DNA of 64,000 nt from Panorpa germanica (lineage: Eukaryota; Arthropoda; Insecta; Mecoptera; Panorpidae): positions 18,983,807-19,047,806 of the forward strand of contig OY783206.1 of the NCBI GenBank assembly GCA_963678705.1, in the 5' to 3' direction. Below are positions 48,227-60,765 of this stretch, piece by piece; within the stretch, counting starts at the first letter, position 1, and each line of letters opens with the position of its first letter. Below the pieces are notes generated by a model. It saw only the letters and a program-made list of their open reading frames with translations. It was not told where the DNA came from and searched no databases. The position numbers and the translations under genes were made by a program.

Positions 48227-49852
48227 TGATGATATTCTTATATGTTTGGTACTGAATTTTGTATGGCAGCGCGAAAACGGCTCCGGCGATCTTTTTAAAA
48301 ATTTCCTATTTCGTAGAGAGAAAAATTCTAAGACTTTTGGCGTCCCCGGATTTTTCCCTGAATTTCCTGGAAACCCGTAATTATGGAAAAACTGGAAAAT
48401 TCGAAAAAATACTTTTGCAAATATCTGACGAACTAGAAAAGATAGAAAACTGAAATTTGGTATGTGTATTGAGATTATAATTGTGCACATTTTCCAATAG
48501 TTGGAAATTTGAAATTTGAGTTCAGTAGCGGCGCGAATTTTTGGGGGCAATGTTAGAATAGAGTTACGACGTTCAAATTTAATATGTAGGCTCGCTGTAG
48601 ACAGTAATTAATGAAAAAAAATAAACAGCCCTAAATTTCCAGTGGCGGCGGGAGTTGAGACAGTAAAAGCCAAAAATATTGAAAATGTAGTATTATAACT
48701 TAGGGTATGTATTAAGACACTAATTGCGCATGTTTGCCAATAATTGGATTACCAAAATTTTAATTCAGTAGCGGCGTGATTTTGTGGGGGCAATGTCGCA
48801 ACAGAGCTAGAACGTTGATATTTGGAACGTGGGCCCTATATAGAGTGTCATTAAAGACACACTATATAAAATTGCAACTTTCCAGAGGCGGCGGGCGCTG
48901 GGGGCCAAAGACCAGAAATATGAAATATATAGAGATAGGGCTATAGTTTAAAAAATATCCTATATTATAATGTTCCAACTGTTTGAATCTATTCTTATCT
49001 ACTATTATAATGTTCCAACTGTATGTTTATAATCTTATGTTCTTATATGTTTGGTACTGAATTTTGTATCGCAGCGCGAAAACGGCTCGCACGATTTTTT
49101 TGAAAATTTCCTATTTCGTAGAGGAAAAAATTCTAAGACTTTTGGCGTTCTCGGATTTTCCCCTGAATTTCCAGGAAACCCGTAATTTTGGAAAAACTGG
49201 AAAAAAGTTGGTCTCTTTTTTGCTGTATAACTTCTTATTTGTGAAAGATATAAAGTTGAAATTTTGCATGTGTATTAAGGTATTCAATGCTGACATTTCT
49301 CAAAAATTAGAAATTCAAAAATTGCAAAAGGGGGGGGGTTGTAGAACTGCGGGGGCCCGGTAGGGAACTTTGGAGAAAGTTTTTATTCTAAATTCTAGAA
49401 TAATTAAGTATATTATTAATAAAAAAAAATTCAAAATTTCAAAATGTTATTTGGGGGCACGGGGGCAGTATTTGCCAAAAAAAAAATTGTGCTAGAAAGT
49501 TGAAATTTTGTATATAGGCTAACCTAGGTAACTTATTTACGAATCGAAAAAAAAAATCTAAAATTTTGAAAAAAAGTTGGTCAAATAACGCATAAATTGA
49601 AAATATTTTTTATTTTGATAAAAAAAAAATATTTTTTTTGTCAATTTATTATTGAGCGAGTTTATTATTTCAATTTAAAAATAGAGGTAAATATGAAATA
49701 TAATTACGAATTATTTTATTGGTTTTAAATCATACACGCCAAAAAGACGTCCCTTTGCGACGGGGGTAAACGTTACTGGAATTTAAATTTTTACATGAAG
49801 TTCAAGCCACACACAAAAGGCAAACGTCGCTTGCGACGGGGGTAAAAGCTAG
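48227..49852 (+). repeat. Plus-strand Helitron block, third copy of the palindrome arm
   Basis: It matches 33,720-35,047 directly, and its whole length, including the two terminators (to CTAG 49,849-49,852), is the inverse of 35,041-36,66x. It shows only scattered differences by eye. Confidence 0.65.
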
Positions 49853-52800
49853 TATATTATAATGTCCCAGGTGTTTGTTTATATTCTTATATGTTTATAT
49901 GTTTATATTCTTATATGTTTGGTACTGAATTTTGTATGGCAGCGCGAAAACGGCTCCGGCGATCTTTTTAAAAATTTCCTATTTCGTAGAGAAAAAAATT
50001 CTAAGACTTTTGGCGTCCCCGGATTTTTCCCTGAATTTCCTGGAAACCCGTAATTTTGGAAAAACTGGAAAATTCGAAAAAATACTTTTGCAAATATCTG
50101 ACGAACTAGAAAAGATAGAAAACTGAAATTTGGTATGTGTATTGAGATTATAATTGTGCACATTTTCCAATAGTTGGAAATTTGAAATTTGAGTTCAGTA
50201 GCGGCGCGAATTTTTGGGGGCAATGTTAGAATAGAGTTACGACGTTCAAATTTAATATGTAGGCTTGCTGTAGACAGTAATTAATGAAAAAAAATAAACA
50301 GCCCCAAATTTCCAGTGGCGGCGGGAGTTGAGACAGTAAAAGCCAAAAATATTGAAAATGTAGTATTATAACTTAGGGTATGTATTAAGACACTAATTGC
50401 GCATGTTTGCCAATAATTGGATTACCAAAATTTTAATTCAGTAGCGGCGTGATTTTTTGGGGGCAATGTCGCAACAGAGCTAGAACGTTGATATTTGGAA
50501 CGTGGGCCCTATATAAAGTGTCATTAAAGACACACTATAGAAAATTGCAACTTTCCAGAGGCGGCGGGCGCTGGGGGCCAAAGACCAGAAATATGAAATA
50601 TATAAAGATGATAGGCTATAGTTTAGAATATATGTTCTTAGATATAAATAAAATAGATCCCTGTGTTAAAATTTGACAAACTTGTTCAGTAGCGCAGGTA
50701 TGTGGGGGGTACTAATGCTAAAATATTAATACAAAGCTAAAATTTAGTATGCAGATATAGATTGACATATTATTAACGAAAATATAAAAAAAACTACATT
50801 TTCTTAAGTGTAACACTAGAGTGGGGTGTGATAAACCGAGTATAAGGACAAAATAGAGGTACAACGATAATATTTTCAAATTACATTCAATAGTAGAATG
50901 GAATTGATTTTTGGTACGTTTGTTGTGCTGTGAAATCGAACAGTAGTGAGAGGTATAGGGGGGAAATAGTTAACAGCCCCAAATATCAAATTAAAAAAAT
51001 AGAAACTACGCATGTGGATATTTGCGAAAAATAAATTTAACCTTAGTAGCGGCGTTAAATTGGGGAAGTGGGGGCGGGAAAGGCTTTGCCAAAGAGCTGA
51101 ATTTTGAAATTTCGATCATTTATAAAAGTAGAGGTAGGTAAAGGTTATAAAGGTAGAGAGAATTGTTACGAGCAAAATAGATTGTTATGCCTAAAATTTG
51201 ACAAATATTAAATATTTTTTATTTTGATAAAGAAATATATTTTTTTAGTCAATTTATATGTGTTAATGTATGTGTGCGACTTTATTTATTATTTCAATTT
51301 AAAAATAGAATTAAATATGAAATGTAATTACGAATTATTTTATTGGATTTAAATCATACACGCCAAAAAGACGTCGCTTTGCGACGGGGGTAAACTCTGC
51401 TGGAATCTAAATTTTTGCATGAAGTTCAAGCCACACGCAAAAGACAGACGTCGCTTGCGACGGGGGTAAAAGCTAGTATGTTTATATGTTTATATGTTTA
51501 TATGTTTATATGTTTAAATGTTTATATGTTTGGTACTGAATTTTGTATGGCAGCGCAAAAACGGCTCCGGCGATCTTTTTGAATATTTCCTATTTCGTAG
51601 AGAAAAAAATTCTAAGACTTTGGCGTCCCCGGATTTTTCCCTGAATTTCCTGGAAACCCGTAATTTTGGAAAAACTGGAAAATTCGAAAAAATACTTTTG
51701 CAAATATCTGACGAACTAGAAAAGATAGAAAACTTAAATTTGGTATGTGTATTGAGATTATAATTGTGCACATTTTCCAATAGTTGGAAATTTGAAATTT
51801 GAGTTCAGTAGCGGCGCGAATTTTTGGGGGAAATGTTAGAATAGAGTTAGGATGTTCAAATTTAATATGTAGGCTTGCTGTAGACAGTAATTAATGAAAA
51901 AAAATAAACAGCCCCAAATTTCCAGTGGCGGCGGGAGTTGAGACAGTAAAAGCCAAAAATATTGAAAATGTAGTATTATAACTTAGGGTATGTATTAAGA
52001 CACTGATTGCGCATGTTTGCCAATAATTGGATTACCAAAATTTTAATTCAGTAGCGGCGTGATTTTTTGGGTGCAATGTCGCAACAGAGCTAGAACGTTG
52101 ATATTTGGAACGTGGGCCCTATATAGAGTGTCTTTAAAGACACACTATAGAAAATTGCAACTTTCCAGAGGCGGCGGGCGCTGGGGGCCAAAGACCAGAA
52201 ATATGAAATATATAGAGATAGGGCTATAGTTTAAAAAATATCCTATATTATACCAACTATTATATTGTTCCAACTGTTTGAATCTATTCTTATATTCTTA
52301 TATTCTTATCTTATATTATAATGTCCCAGGTGTTTCAATCTATTCTTATATGTTTATATTCTTATATGTTTATATGTTTGGTACTGAATTTTGTATGGCA
52401 GCGCGAAAACGGCTCCATCAATGTTTTTGAAACCCGTAATTTTGGAAAATCTGGAAAAAAGTGATTCCTTTTTTGCTGTATTACTTTTAATTCGTAAAAG
52501 ATAAAAAGTTGAAATTTTGCATGTGTATTAAGGTATTCAATGCTGACATTTCTCAAAAATTAGAAATTGAAAAATTGAAAAAGGGGGGGCTGATGAAATT
52601 CGGGGGCCCGTTAGGAAACTTTGGAGAAAGTTCATATTCTGGATTCTAGAATAATTAAGTATATTATCAATAAAAAAAAATTCAAAATTTCCAAATTTTA
52701 TTTGGGGGCACGTGGGCAGTATTTGCCGAAAGTAAAAATTGTGCTAGAAAGTTGAAATTTTTTATATAGGCTAACTTTGGTACCTAATTTACGAATCGAA

Positions 52801-53797
52801 AAAAAAATTCCCAAATTTTGAAAAAAAGTTGGTCAAATAACGAACAAATTTAAAATATTTTTTATTTTGTTAAAAAAAAAAATTTTTTTTAGTCAGTTTA
52901 TATGTGTAGCGAGTTTATTTATTATTTCAATTTAAAAATAGAATTAAATATGAAATGTAATTACGAATTATTTTATTGGATTCAAATCATACTTGACCAA
53001 AGGACGTCGCATTGCGACGGGGGTAAACTCTAGAGATCTTATATTCTTATATGTTTGGTAGTAAATTTTGTATGGCAGCGCAAAAACGGCTTCGTCAATG
53101 TTTTTGAAAATTGCCTGTTTTGTAGAGAAATTTTTTTTAAGACTTTTGGCGTCGCAGGATTTTTCCCTGAATTTTCTTAAAACCCGTAATTTTGGAAAAA
53201 CTGGAAAAAAAAGTGAACCTTTTTTGCTGTATTACTTTTAATTCGTAAAAGATAGAAAGTTGAAATTTTGCATGTGTATTAAGGTATTTTATGCTGACAT
53301 TTCTCAAAAATTAGAAATTCAAAAATTGAAAAAGGGGGGGTTGAAGAAACTCAGGGGCCTGGTAGAAAACTTTGGAGAAAGTTCATATTCTAGATTCTAG
53401 AATAATTAAGTGTATTATTAATAAAAGAAAAATTCAAAATTTCAAAATTTTATTTAGGGGCACGAGGGGCAGTAATTTCCGAGTGTCAAAATTGTGCTAG
53501 AAAGTTGAAATTTTGTATATAGGCTAACCGTGGTAACTTATTTACTAATCGAAAAAAAATCGTAAATTTTGAAAAAAAGTTGGTCAAATAACGCATGAAT
53601 TGAAAATATTTTTTATTTTGATATAAAAAATATATTTCCTTAGTCAGTTTGAATGAAAAATTAATTGTTATAATATGTAAAATTAATATAGGACGAATTT
53701 ATTTATTATTTCAGTTTAAAAATGGAATTAAATATTTACATGAAATTCAAGCCACACACAAAAAACAGGCGTCGCTTGCGACGGGGGTAAAAGCTAG
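49853..53797 (+). repeat. Plus-strand Helitron units, 3' end of the insertion
   Basis: It starts with the tandem junction CTAG|TATATTATAATG. It includes a type-B unit extended by sequence resembling the gypsy leader (50,690-51,130), a terminator at 51,473-51,476, a further type-B unit, A-type units with terminators at 53,030-53,033 (CTAG of the upstream type), and the final terminator at 53,794-53,797. Confidence 0.65.
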
Positions 53798-54386
53798 TAT
53801 ATGTATATTGACGTTCTAATTTTTAAAATAGCTATATAAAATTTAAATTTCAGCTTTGTCGCATGTTTTAGCTATGCATAAGACGTCACAGAAGAAATAA
53901 GTAATCGATATTATCTTCTACTCACAATCGTTTCCGTTTTTGTTGCATAAAAGGTGTAAAATCTGCTGACGTAACATGCAGTAAAATTTTCTTTAACGTT
54001 GGATCCCTTTAAATAATTAAATTTAATTATTTGTCACTTAAGTGACAAAATGACTTTTTTAATTGTTAATATTTCTTAAAATATAATGAGTTGCTAACAA
54101 ATAATTGGACATTTGAGGTCCTGGTAGCTAACTATCAATATTTATCACAGTTTAATAGAAATTAAGACATAGTTCCCAAACCCCATTTAACAATAAATCA
54201 GAAATTCAAATCTTAAATAGCTACACCTTCGTAAATTTTTCGATATTAACAAAAATAAATTAAAAAATGGACATATTGTAGCATATATATAAATAATTTT
54301 TAACTTGATAGCAAAAATGTTACTTTTTCAGATTATAAATTGAGAATCAATAATTTAAAATCAATTTCAATGACAATTTTTCTTTT
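53798..54386 (+). repeat. Long dispersed repeat L, copy 2, right part
   Basis: It continues the sequence broken at 28,552 and matches 62,070-62,630 and 4,078-4,270. After about 54,386 similarity to copies 1 and 3 ends. Confidence 0.75.
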
Positions 54387-54572
54387 TTTATTGTATATAA
54401 GCTTTTTCGTTTTATGTACGTATGCAATGCTCTACGATTTAGGGCTCATTACGTGTCGCGTCGTATATTTTTAATAAATTTTATTTGTATGAATATAAAT
54501 TGGTAGCGCTTTACAAATACTTTTATATTTAAAAATTATAATTACTAAATATTTGACAAAAAAACCTTATTA

Positions 54573-55240
54573 CCCAGTAAACATTTAGTGAAGCAGAATG
54601 GCTTGGTGAAGTTCGAGTCACTCGTACATTTCAATTCTAACGCTTAACAAGTTCGAGCAACAATACAGAAACCAATTTTAGTTCAAATTTATTCCCTACC
54701 TGTCAAGAATGTAGTTTTAGCAAGTTCGTTAATAGTTCAAAAGTGGTACACAAAAGTCGCTTTTAGTTCAAATTGATTCCCTACCTGTCACAGATTTTGT
54801 GTTAGCTGAATTTTTTTCATAATAATATTTTATCTTTTTCCAACATCATTCATTAAATAGCTGTTGTTTCTTTCACACTTCGATATATTTTTTTTAGTTC
54901 ATTTTCATTCCTTTGTGATAAAGAAACGAGATGCAGTTAGACAAGTAAAATATATTTTTCACCGTTACACTTGTATACTTGTATAGTATTTCGTTCAGTA
55001 CAGTATGTTTAAAGTATATGCTATCCTTTTCAACAAATATTTATTTAATGGTAATAGACAGACGCTGTTTCCCTCAATCCCCAAATATAATGCATTTAAA
55101 CGAATATTCTATTAAGACAGAGGTTTTAAAACAGAGGTTTTAAACCTAACGCAGACCTGCCAATCGTAGATTTTTGAATCACCAAAACAATGTAAAAACT
55201 AATATAACAAGAATTATTAAAGATAAAAAATATACATTAT
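54573..55240 (+). mobile_element. Diverged M-family element
   Basis: It starts CCCAGTAAACATTTAGTG and shares TTCGAGTCACTCGTACA and AACCTAACGCAGACCTGCC with other M elements. The right end is not clear. The inverse subfamily copy lies at 58,013-58,615. Confidence 0.5.
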
Positions 55241-56693
55241 TTTATTATAGACCCAAACAAAAATATAATAAATAAAATTCTGAGTGATAACCCAAAAGGG
55301 GCAAAGTACAAAAAAACCACTCAGTTTCAAAAAGAATATTCTAAAAACTACTAATAAAGGAAAACAATGGAGTTCCAAATACAAATCAAACATTTAAAAT
55401 TTCAAAGGAAAACCCTTATAAAAAAAAACAAAGACACATCCAACTTGACACGTTAAATAGAAAGGATTTGAAACCAACCAAAGTATTCATAATAGCCTTG
55501 AGTCCTATGTCTTAATTTCTATAAAACTGTACACTATATTGATAAAGTTGGTTACTAGAACCTCAAATGTCCAATTATTGTTTAATAACTCATTATATTT
55601 CAGGAGAAATTAACAATTGAAAAATTCATATTTTCTCTTTAATTATTATTAAAGGGATTTAACGTTGTACACATTCCAACTGCATGTGACATCACAGCCG
55701 CTAGTTGCTATCTCTTTTATACAACAGAGCGTAAAAGAGATAGCATATTTAAGATAAAACTTTGGCAAGTTTACAGGTTACCAACCTTACAGCTCATAAA
55801 TCTCCGCTATATGTATTAATATATCAAATATTATTTATAGCTAGTTTAAGGAACAATAAAATTCCATTATTATGTCTGCCGTAACAGGGTTAAATAAAAT
55901 AAAAACTTCTTATTATTTGACTTGACTTGATTATTTCGACTACCAACGGCTACAAAACATTACCACGGCACTGAAGTACTCAACAAATAACTGACGTTAA
56001 AATGCATTTTACGTCATACAAATATGGCCAACCTTTTCTAGCGCTAAAACTACAATTCGATATTCAATAATGAATCAATATGAATTCACCGCCGCGGATC
56101 CGAACCAAAAACAATTTCAGAATGAAAGCCCTACTCAAAAATAGAATAGATTTACACCTTTTCTGTATTAAAGTAGCATAATATAAAACATTAACTAGTT
56201 TCAAATATAACTAACAAATTACGGAAAACCCGGCTTGGAAAAATTAAAATGTTGTAAGAAAAATTAATTATACACAATAACAAATATATTTTACGCAATA
56301 TTAAATAAATTTACGTAATAAAGTAGACTGAAAACTCAGATATAAAAATGTTTTCAAATTAAGAAGAAAGTCTTTCAAATATTATTGCAATAATTATAAA
56401 GATTCCGTCAAATAACCGTAATACCGAACTGTTGTACCCATCAAACATACCATAACGTCAAGGTATGGATTAAAAATCAAAACAAAAAACTAATAGGTTA
56501 AGGCAAGAAATTTATTAGAAATAAACTTAATGCATTGTACCTACAATTAATATGTGTTTTCCCAGGATCAAGCAAAATATATACAAAACAATCCCTTGGA
56601 GTTGAAATTATAATGGCAAAGTGAAAACACAACAACAGTAAATAAGAAAATGTAAATTGTGAAGCATAATATACATATAAGGGAAGTCTTTAT
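55241..56693. other. No gene recognised
   Basis: AT-rich DNA. A short inverted pair GCTATCTCTTTTA / TAAAAGAGATAGC lies at about 55,707-55,745 and could fold as a hairpin. I see no coding motif or RNA gene. Confidence 0.4.
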
Positions 56694-57565
56694 TTAAGCA
56701 GCAACAAAGGCAAAATCTTCGTACAATCTTCCGCATTCATAATATCCAGTGTGACTTTTTGTATTTGTTACGTATGCTCGCGCAGGGGCATCGCATATGA
56801 ATGCTCTTATTTGCACTAAATATGTTTTATTATCTACTACAACACCATTAGCTATCAAATATTTTAGCTCTTCACTGAAAACTTTAATGTACTCTGCAAT
56901 TGAAGTGGGTTTACTGTCGCCATGATAAGCTCCTATTAAAAAAACGTGCGGATTTTTCCAATTAACAATATTACCTAATATAGGCCATAACTGACTTTTA
57001 GAACTCTTTGCAAGTGGAAGGCCATCTATTCCTATATCTAAAATTATAGAATTAGGTATAAAAGCATTGCCCTTAATTGTTTTAAGGATAAACCATAATG
57101 AAGATAAGCACCATTGCATATATTAACAATATTGGACTGTTTGGGGGTAGAACGGAAAGTTCTGGAATCTTTTGGCAAATCAGGAAATGCTGGTTTTAAT
57201 ATACACAATAGTTCATTCACTGCTATATTTAAAATATTATGTCTTATCACCCATTCTGATAATTGCGATTGAATATCATTATTAACTTTGGAACTGCCAC
57301 AGCTGTACTCATTAACAGAATCTTCAATTAATTCATTAGTAGAATAATCGTTATTTAAATCAGAAAATACAGTATTCAAAGTACAGCCTAATTCTTGTAC
57401 ATTTATGTCAGGTATTGCATTAGCAATACTACTTTGATTCACAGGTTTAGATCTCCGCGTCCTTGCGTATGCGGATAAATCTCCAGCTGCTAATAGTTGT
57501 TTAGTTTATCTGTCTATTAGTTTATTATAATGACGCTTTGATATTAGATGCAGTGGTTTAGGCAT
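56694..57565 (-). pseudogene. Transposase-derived protein fragment (ICDAPA-type), broken
   Basis: The ATG at 57,565-57,563 starts MPKPLHLISKRHYNKLIDR, then an in-frame TAA, then a frame continuing to about 57,070. After a one-base shift it goes on with ILDIGIDGLPLAKSSKSQLW, NPHVFLIGAYHGDSKP, VQIRAFICDAPARAYV and SHTGYYECGR, ending at TAA 56,694. The DGLPL-KSSKSQ-WPIL and ICDAPA motifs are shared by many uncharacterised, transposon-derived proteins of insects and cnidarians. I suspect relation to CACTA/EnSpm-like Tnp2 proteins but cannot confirm it. The downstream Cys-rich part is missing, so the copy is truncated as well as broken. Confidence 0.5.
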
Positions 57566-58012
57566 GTTTATAGTAATAGAAGTGTACTTACTTGATTGAT
57601 AGAGTAGAAAATAAAGCAAAATTGATGTAGACTGAAATAGAAAAACAAAAATTTAAGATATTTAATATTTTAGTTTAAACCAATGAATATACATAAATTT
57701 AATAAAAAATATGTAATACAATATATAATACATAAAAGGGGTACTCATAATAATTACCAATATAACTTTTATATAAAATACATAAAAAATAATTTACAAA
57801 ATGGTGGTACAATAACCAGGTGGTTCTCAACAACGTACGTTGTTACATATAGAAAGAAATTTTCAAGAAATTACAACTTACTATATATTTAAATATAACT
57901 GCACAAATATAACTATAAAAATATAAAACTATTAATGACTATTTAATAAACGGTATTAAAATAATTTTAACAGCAAAAAGAAGTTAGAAACTTTTGGAAA
58001 CTTTACTACGTA
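57566..58012. other. No gene recognised
   Basis: Very AT-rich DNA with short open frames of low complexity. It may hold the 5' flank of the transposase-derived fragment. Confidence 0.4.
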
Positions 58013-58615
58013 CACAGTAAACCGTTAGATCGTTGAATGTCAGGCTCATATTCCGCTATTTAAATCTAAACGAATAGTAGCCGATCATTGCCGAACAAGT
58101 AAGAATGAGAGTGAAAGCAATCTTATATATGTCATTATACATCCGTTTGTTGAAAAGGGATAGTATATAATTTATACATATCTTTGAAATGAAATAATAT
58201 ACGAATATAATAAAATAACCATGAAAAATATTTTTTGCTTGTCTAACCACATCTCGTTTCTCTCTCACTTAGCAGATTGATTCCTCAATTTGGAATAAAA
58301 GGAATGAAAATGAACTAAAAAAAATATATCCAAGTGTGAAAGAAACAACTGCTATAACTAAGTATTATTATGAGAAAAATTCTAACAACTAACACAAAAT
58401 CTGTGACAGGTAGAGAATCAATTTGAACTAAAAGCGACTTTTGTGTACCACTTTTGAACTATTAAACGAACTTGCTAAAACTACAGATATCAGATTTTAT
58501 TTCACAAAATCTTGACAGGTAGGGAATAAATTTGAACTGAAAGTGGTTTCTGTGTTGTTGCTTCGAACTTGTAAAGCGTTAGAATTGAAATGTACTTCAC
58601 TAAATCTTTACTGGG
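58013..58615 (-). mobile_element. Diverged M-family element, inverted
   Basis: The right end CTTTACTGGG and the left end ACAGTAAACC are imperfect inverses. CTGTGACAGGTAG, AAGCGACTTTTGTG and the region near 58,150-58,260 are inverse to 54,573-55,030. It stands about 3 kb from that copy, with the transposase-derived fragment between them. Confidence 0.5.
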
Positions 58616-58710
58616 TCTAAAGCATTTTTTTGACCAATTTCGTTATAGTATAATAAAACATTTCATAAAAATTAAAAATGTTAGCAAAAACAAATATCAT
58701 TATTGACTAA

Positions 58711-59812
58711 CCTCCACTGGCGTAGCTAGGTATGAGCCAGTCGGTGCTGTGCACCGGAGCCACCAAGCTCAGGGGGCCCTCGGACTTTTATAACTTGTAT
58801 TTATATTTTAACGGTGTTAACGGTTAACCGTGAAGTTATACTCTTAGTAAATAGTTATTCCCGACAATGCATACAAAACTTTTATAACAAAAACATAAAC
58901 AATAACAAACATTCTAAATAGCATACTAGGTATTTAATTCTAATGTGAGGTATGCAGTAATAACTAGATCGGAAAATAGCCAGCCGGTTGATATAGAAGT
59001 AAAAGAAACGTTTTTAGCTTTTTATGCATCATTCAAACATTATGCAGCAGATTTAGTCAAACAGGTGACTACATTTTTTATCGACAAAAATATTGATTTA
59101 AAAAAATGTGTAGTTCAAGGTTATGATGGAGCCAGTGTGATGAGCGGTGTGTATAATGGTGTACAAAAACAGATTAAGGATATCCAACCTAACGCGGAGT
59201 ACATACATTGCTCCACTCATAATTTAAATTTGGTGGTAGTTGATGCTGTTAGCACTTGTATCGAATTACAGATTTTTGTTCGCAACGTTACAAGATTTGT
59301 ATAATTTGTTCGGAAATAGCATCAAACGTTGGGATCTGTTGTCAAAATTCACTAGCGAATCGGACACTACTCTAAAAAAACTGAATCCAACTAGATGGTT
59401 TAGTAGGGTCAGTACAATATCTGCAATAAACCTTCGTTTTTTCGATATTATCAAAGCGTTATCAGAAATAGTTCTCAAGAGTTCCAGTAAAGACGAGCGT
59501 AGTCAAGCAGAAAGTATTAAAACTAAAATGCTAAATTTCGAGTTCGTGTTCCTTTGCGAATGACATCAATTATGCATCTAAAACTTTACAAAAAACCAAT
59601 AACAATTTGGACGAGGCAAGTAGAGCTTTAGCGGAGACAAATGCAAAGATGCAAATTTATAGAAATGACTTCGAATCCTTCAAGTACAAAGCCAGTGAAT
59701 CTGCAAGAAAATATGGTATAGATTCACATTTTAAAGAAAAAAGGCAAAGGAACCTGATAAACTACCAACTACCTGATAAACCGAACTTGAAAAAGTGTAA
59801 AAAATAGTAAAC
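58711..59812 (+). mobile_element. hAT-like element fragment
   Basis: The left edge CACTGGCGTAGCTAGG resembles the CAGNGGCGTAGC-type ends of hAT elements, followed by a short GC-rich leader and a transposase frame. It lies inside an L-type segment (58,617-58,710 matches 2,223-2,310). The right end is not visible as an inverse repeat. Confidence 0.45.
58945..59806 (+). pseudogene. hAT/ZMYM1-like transposase fragment, broken
   Basis: The frame from 58,945 reads through DLKKCVVQGYDGASVMSG and EYIHCSTHNLNLVVVDA, the region of the RNase H fold around the second catalytic Asp in ZMYM1/hAT-like transposases. A shift at about 59,275 moves to a second frame with LKKLNPTRWFSRV, and another near 59,560 to a third (59,607-59,806) ending at TAG. 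The N-terminal zinc finger and the first Asp are missing, as is the usual dimerisation domain. It is a dead fragment of a DNA transposase. Confidence 0.6.
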
Positions 59813-59819
59813 AAAATAT

Positions 59820-60765
59820 TCAAAATAACAAACAATTATGTAGTAGCTAATGTCAACTTAGTACAAAGTGAAGATGCAATAATATAAATAACAATACTAA
59901 AAAAATTGATCAAAAAACGCCTGTTTCTTAGGCACTGCGAAAAATAATAACGCAGAAATAATAATTACAAATATATAAACAATAATATCCATACGACTTT
60001 TAAATCAACACCGTGTGTGTACATTTAAAGGATTTAATGTATAACAGAATCACGGATTTACTCTACTTAATTTAAATAATTAAAGTAACAAAATGACTTT
60101 TTTAATTGGTAATATCTCTTAATATATAATGAGTTGTGAACAAATAATTGGACATTTGACGTCCTGGTAACTAACTATCAATATTTAGCCTGGTTTTATA
60201 GAAATTAAGACATTAAACAATAAATCAGAAATTCAAATCTTACATAGCTGCACCTTCGTACATTTTTCAATATTAACAAAAATAAATTAAAAAATGGACA
60301 TATTGTAGCATATATAAAAATAATTCTTAACTTGATAGCATAGCATACTTATAACTTAAATCTCATTTATTTCAAAACTACTTTTATCGGCATGGTGTTG
60401 TAGAAAGAAAAACTATTCAATCGAATCGTGTGAAATTTTAATATGTTATTCACAACATCAATAGCTATATCGTTGGAACTAGAATCACTCTTTTATTTGA
60501 ATAATTTCGTATCTTTTGCATTAAATGAGTGGTAAAAAAAAACAGTTTTGAGAATTTTACTTTAAAAAAACGCGCAATTTTGTCAATTTTCAATTTTTTT
60601 CTTTAGATCCGACCATAACTGTTACTAAATCATACTAATTAATAATTTTCTTGGTTTTTATTTATCAGATAAATAGAAGAGCCAAAATCGGCAACACTAT
60701 CTAGGTCTAACTTTTTGACAGGGTCTACTTCAGCGCCATTTTTAACATATTTAACAATATTATTA
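59820..60765 (+). repeat. L-related fragments
   Basis: The parts at 59,820-59,880 (ACAAAATATTCAAAATAAC) and 60,040-60,350 match pieces of L (2,440; 54,050-54,300). The stretch 60,360-60,740 is unrecognised AT-rich DNA. It runs into the head of copy 3 at 60,766. Confidence 0.5.

Larger units (their letters stand above)
28553..53797 (+). mobile_element. 25.2-kb Helitron composite insertion
   Basis: The insertion begins TCTTACTATTATAATG directly after aaatgtcaA and ends with the 14-nt hairpin CGTCGCTTGCGACG (53,770-53,783), ten bases and CTAG (53,794-53,797) directly before Tatatgtatattgac. The uninterrupted sequence aaatgtcaatatatgtat occurs at about 62,061 in L copy 3. These are the Helitron hallmarks: 5' TC, 3' hairpin plus CTRR, insertion between A and T, no target duplication. 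The interior is made of many related units in both orientations. No RepHel protein is visible. Confidence 0.8.

Noticed and set aside
28727..53000. Dozens of 60-125 residue open frames with near-identical proteins (for example LRLLASPDFSLNFLETRN) on both strands of the array
   Set aside because: They are copies of the same repeat segment, open on both strands and lacking a consistent start, full length or any domain. Recent duplication explains the conservation.
57683..57892. Plus-strand 69-residue Asn/Tyr-rich frame
   Set aside because: Composition follows the AT-rich background; no domain, no splice evidence.
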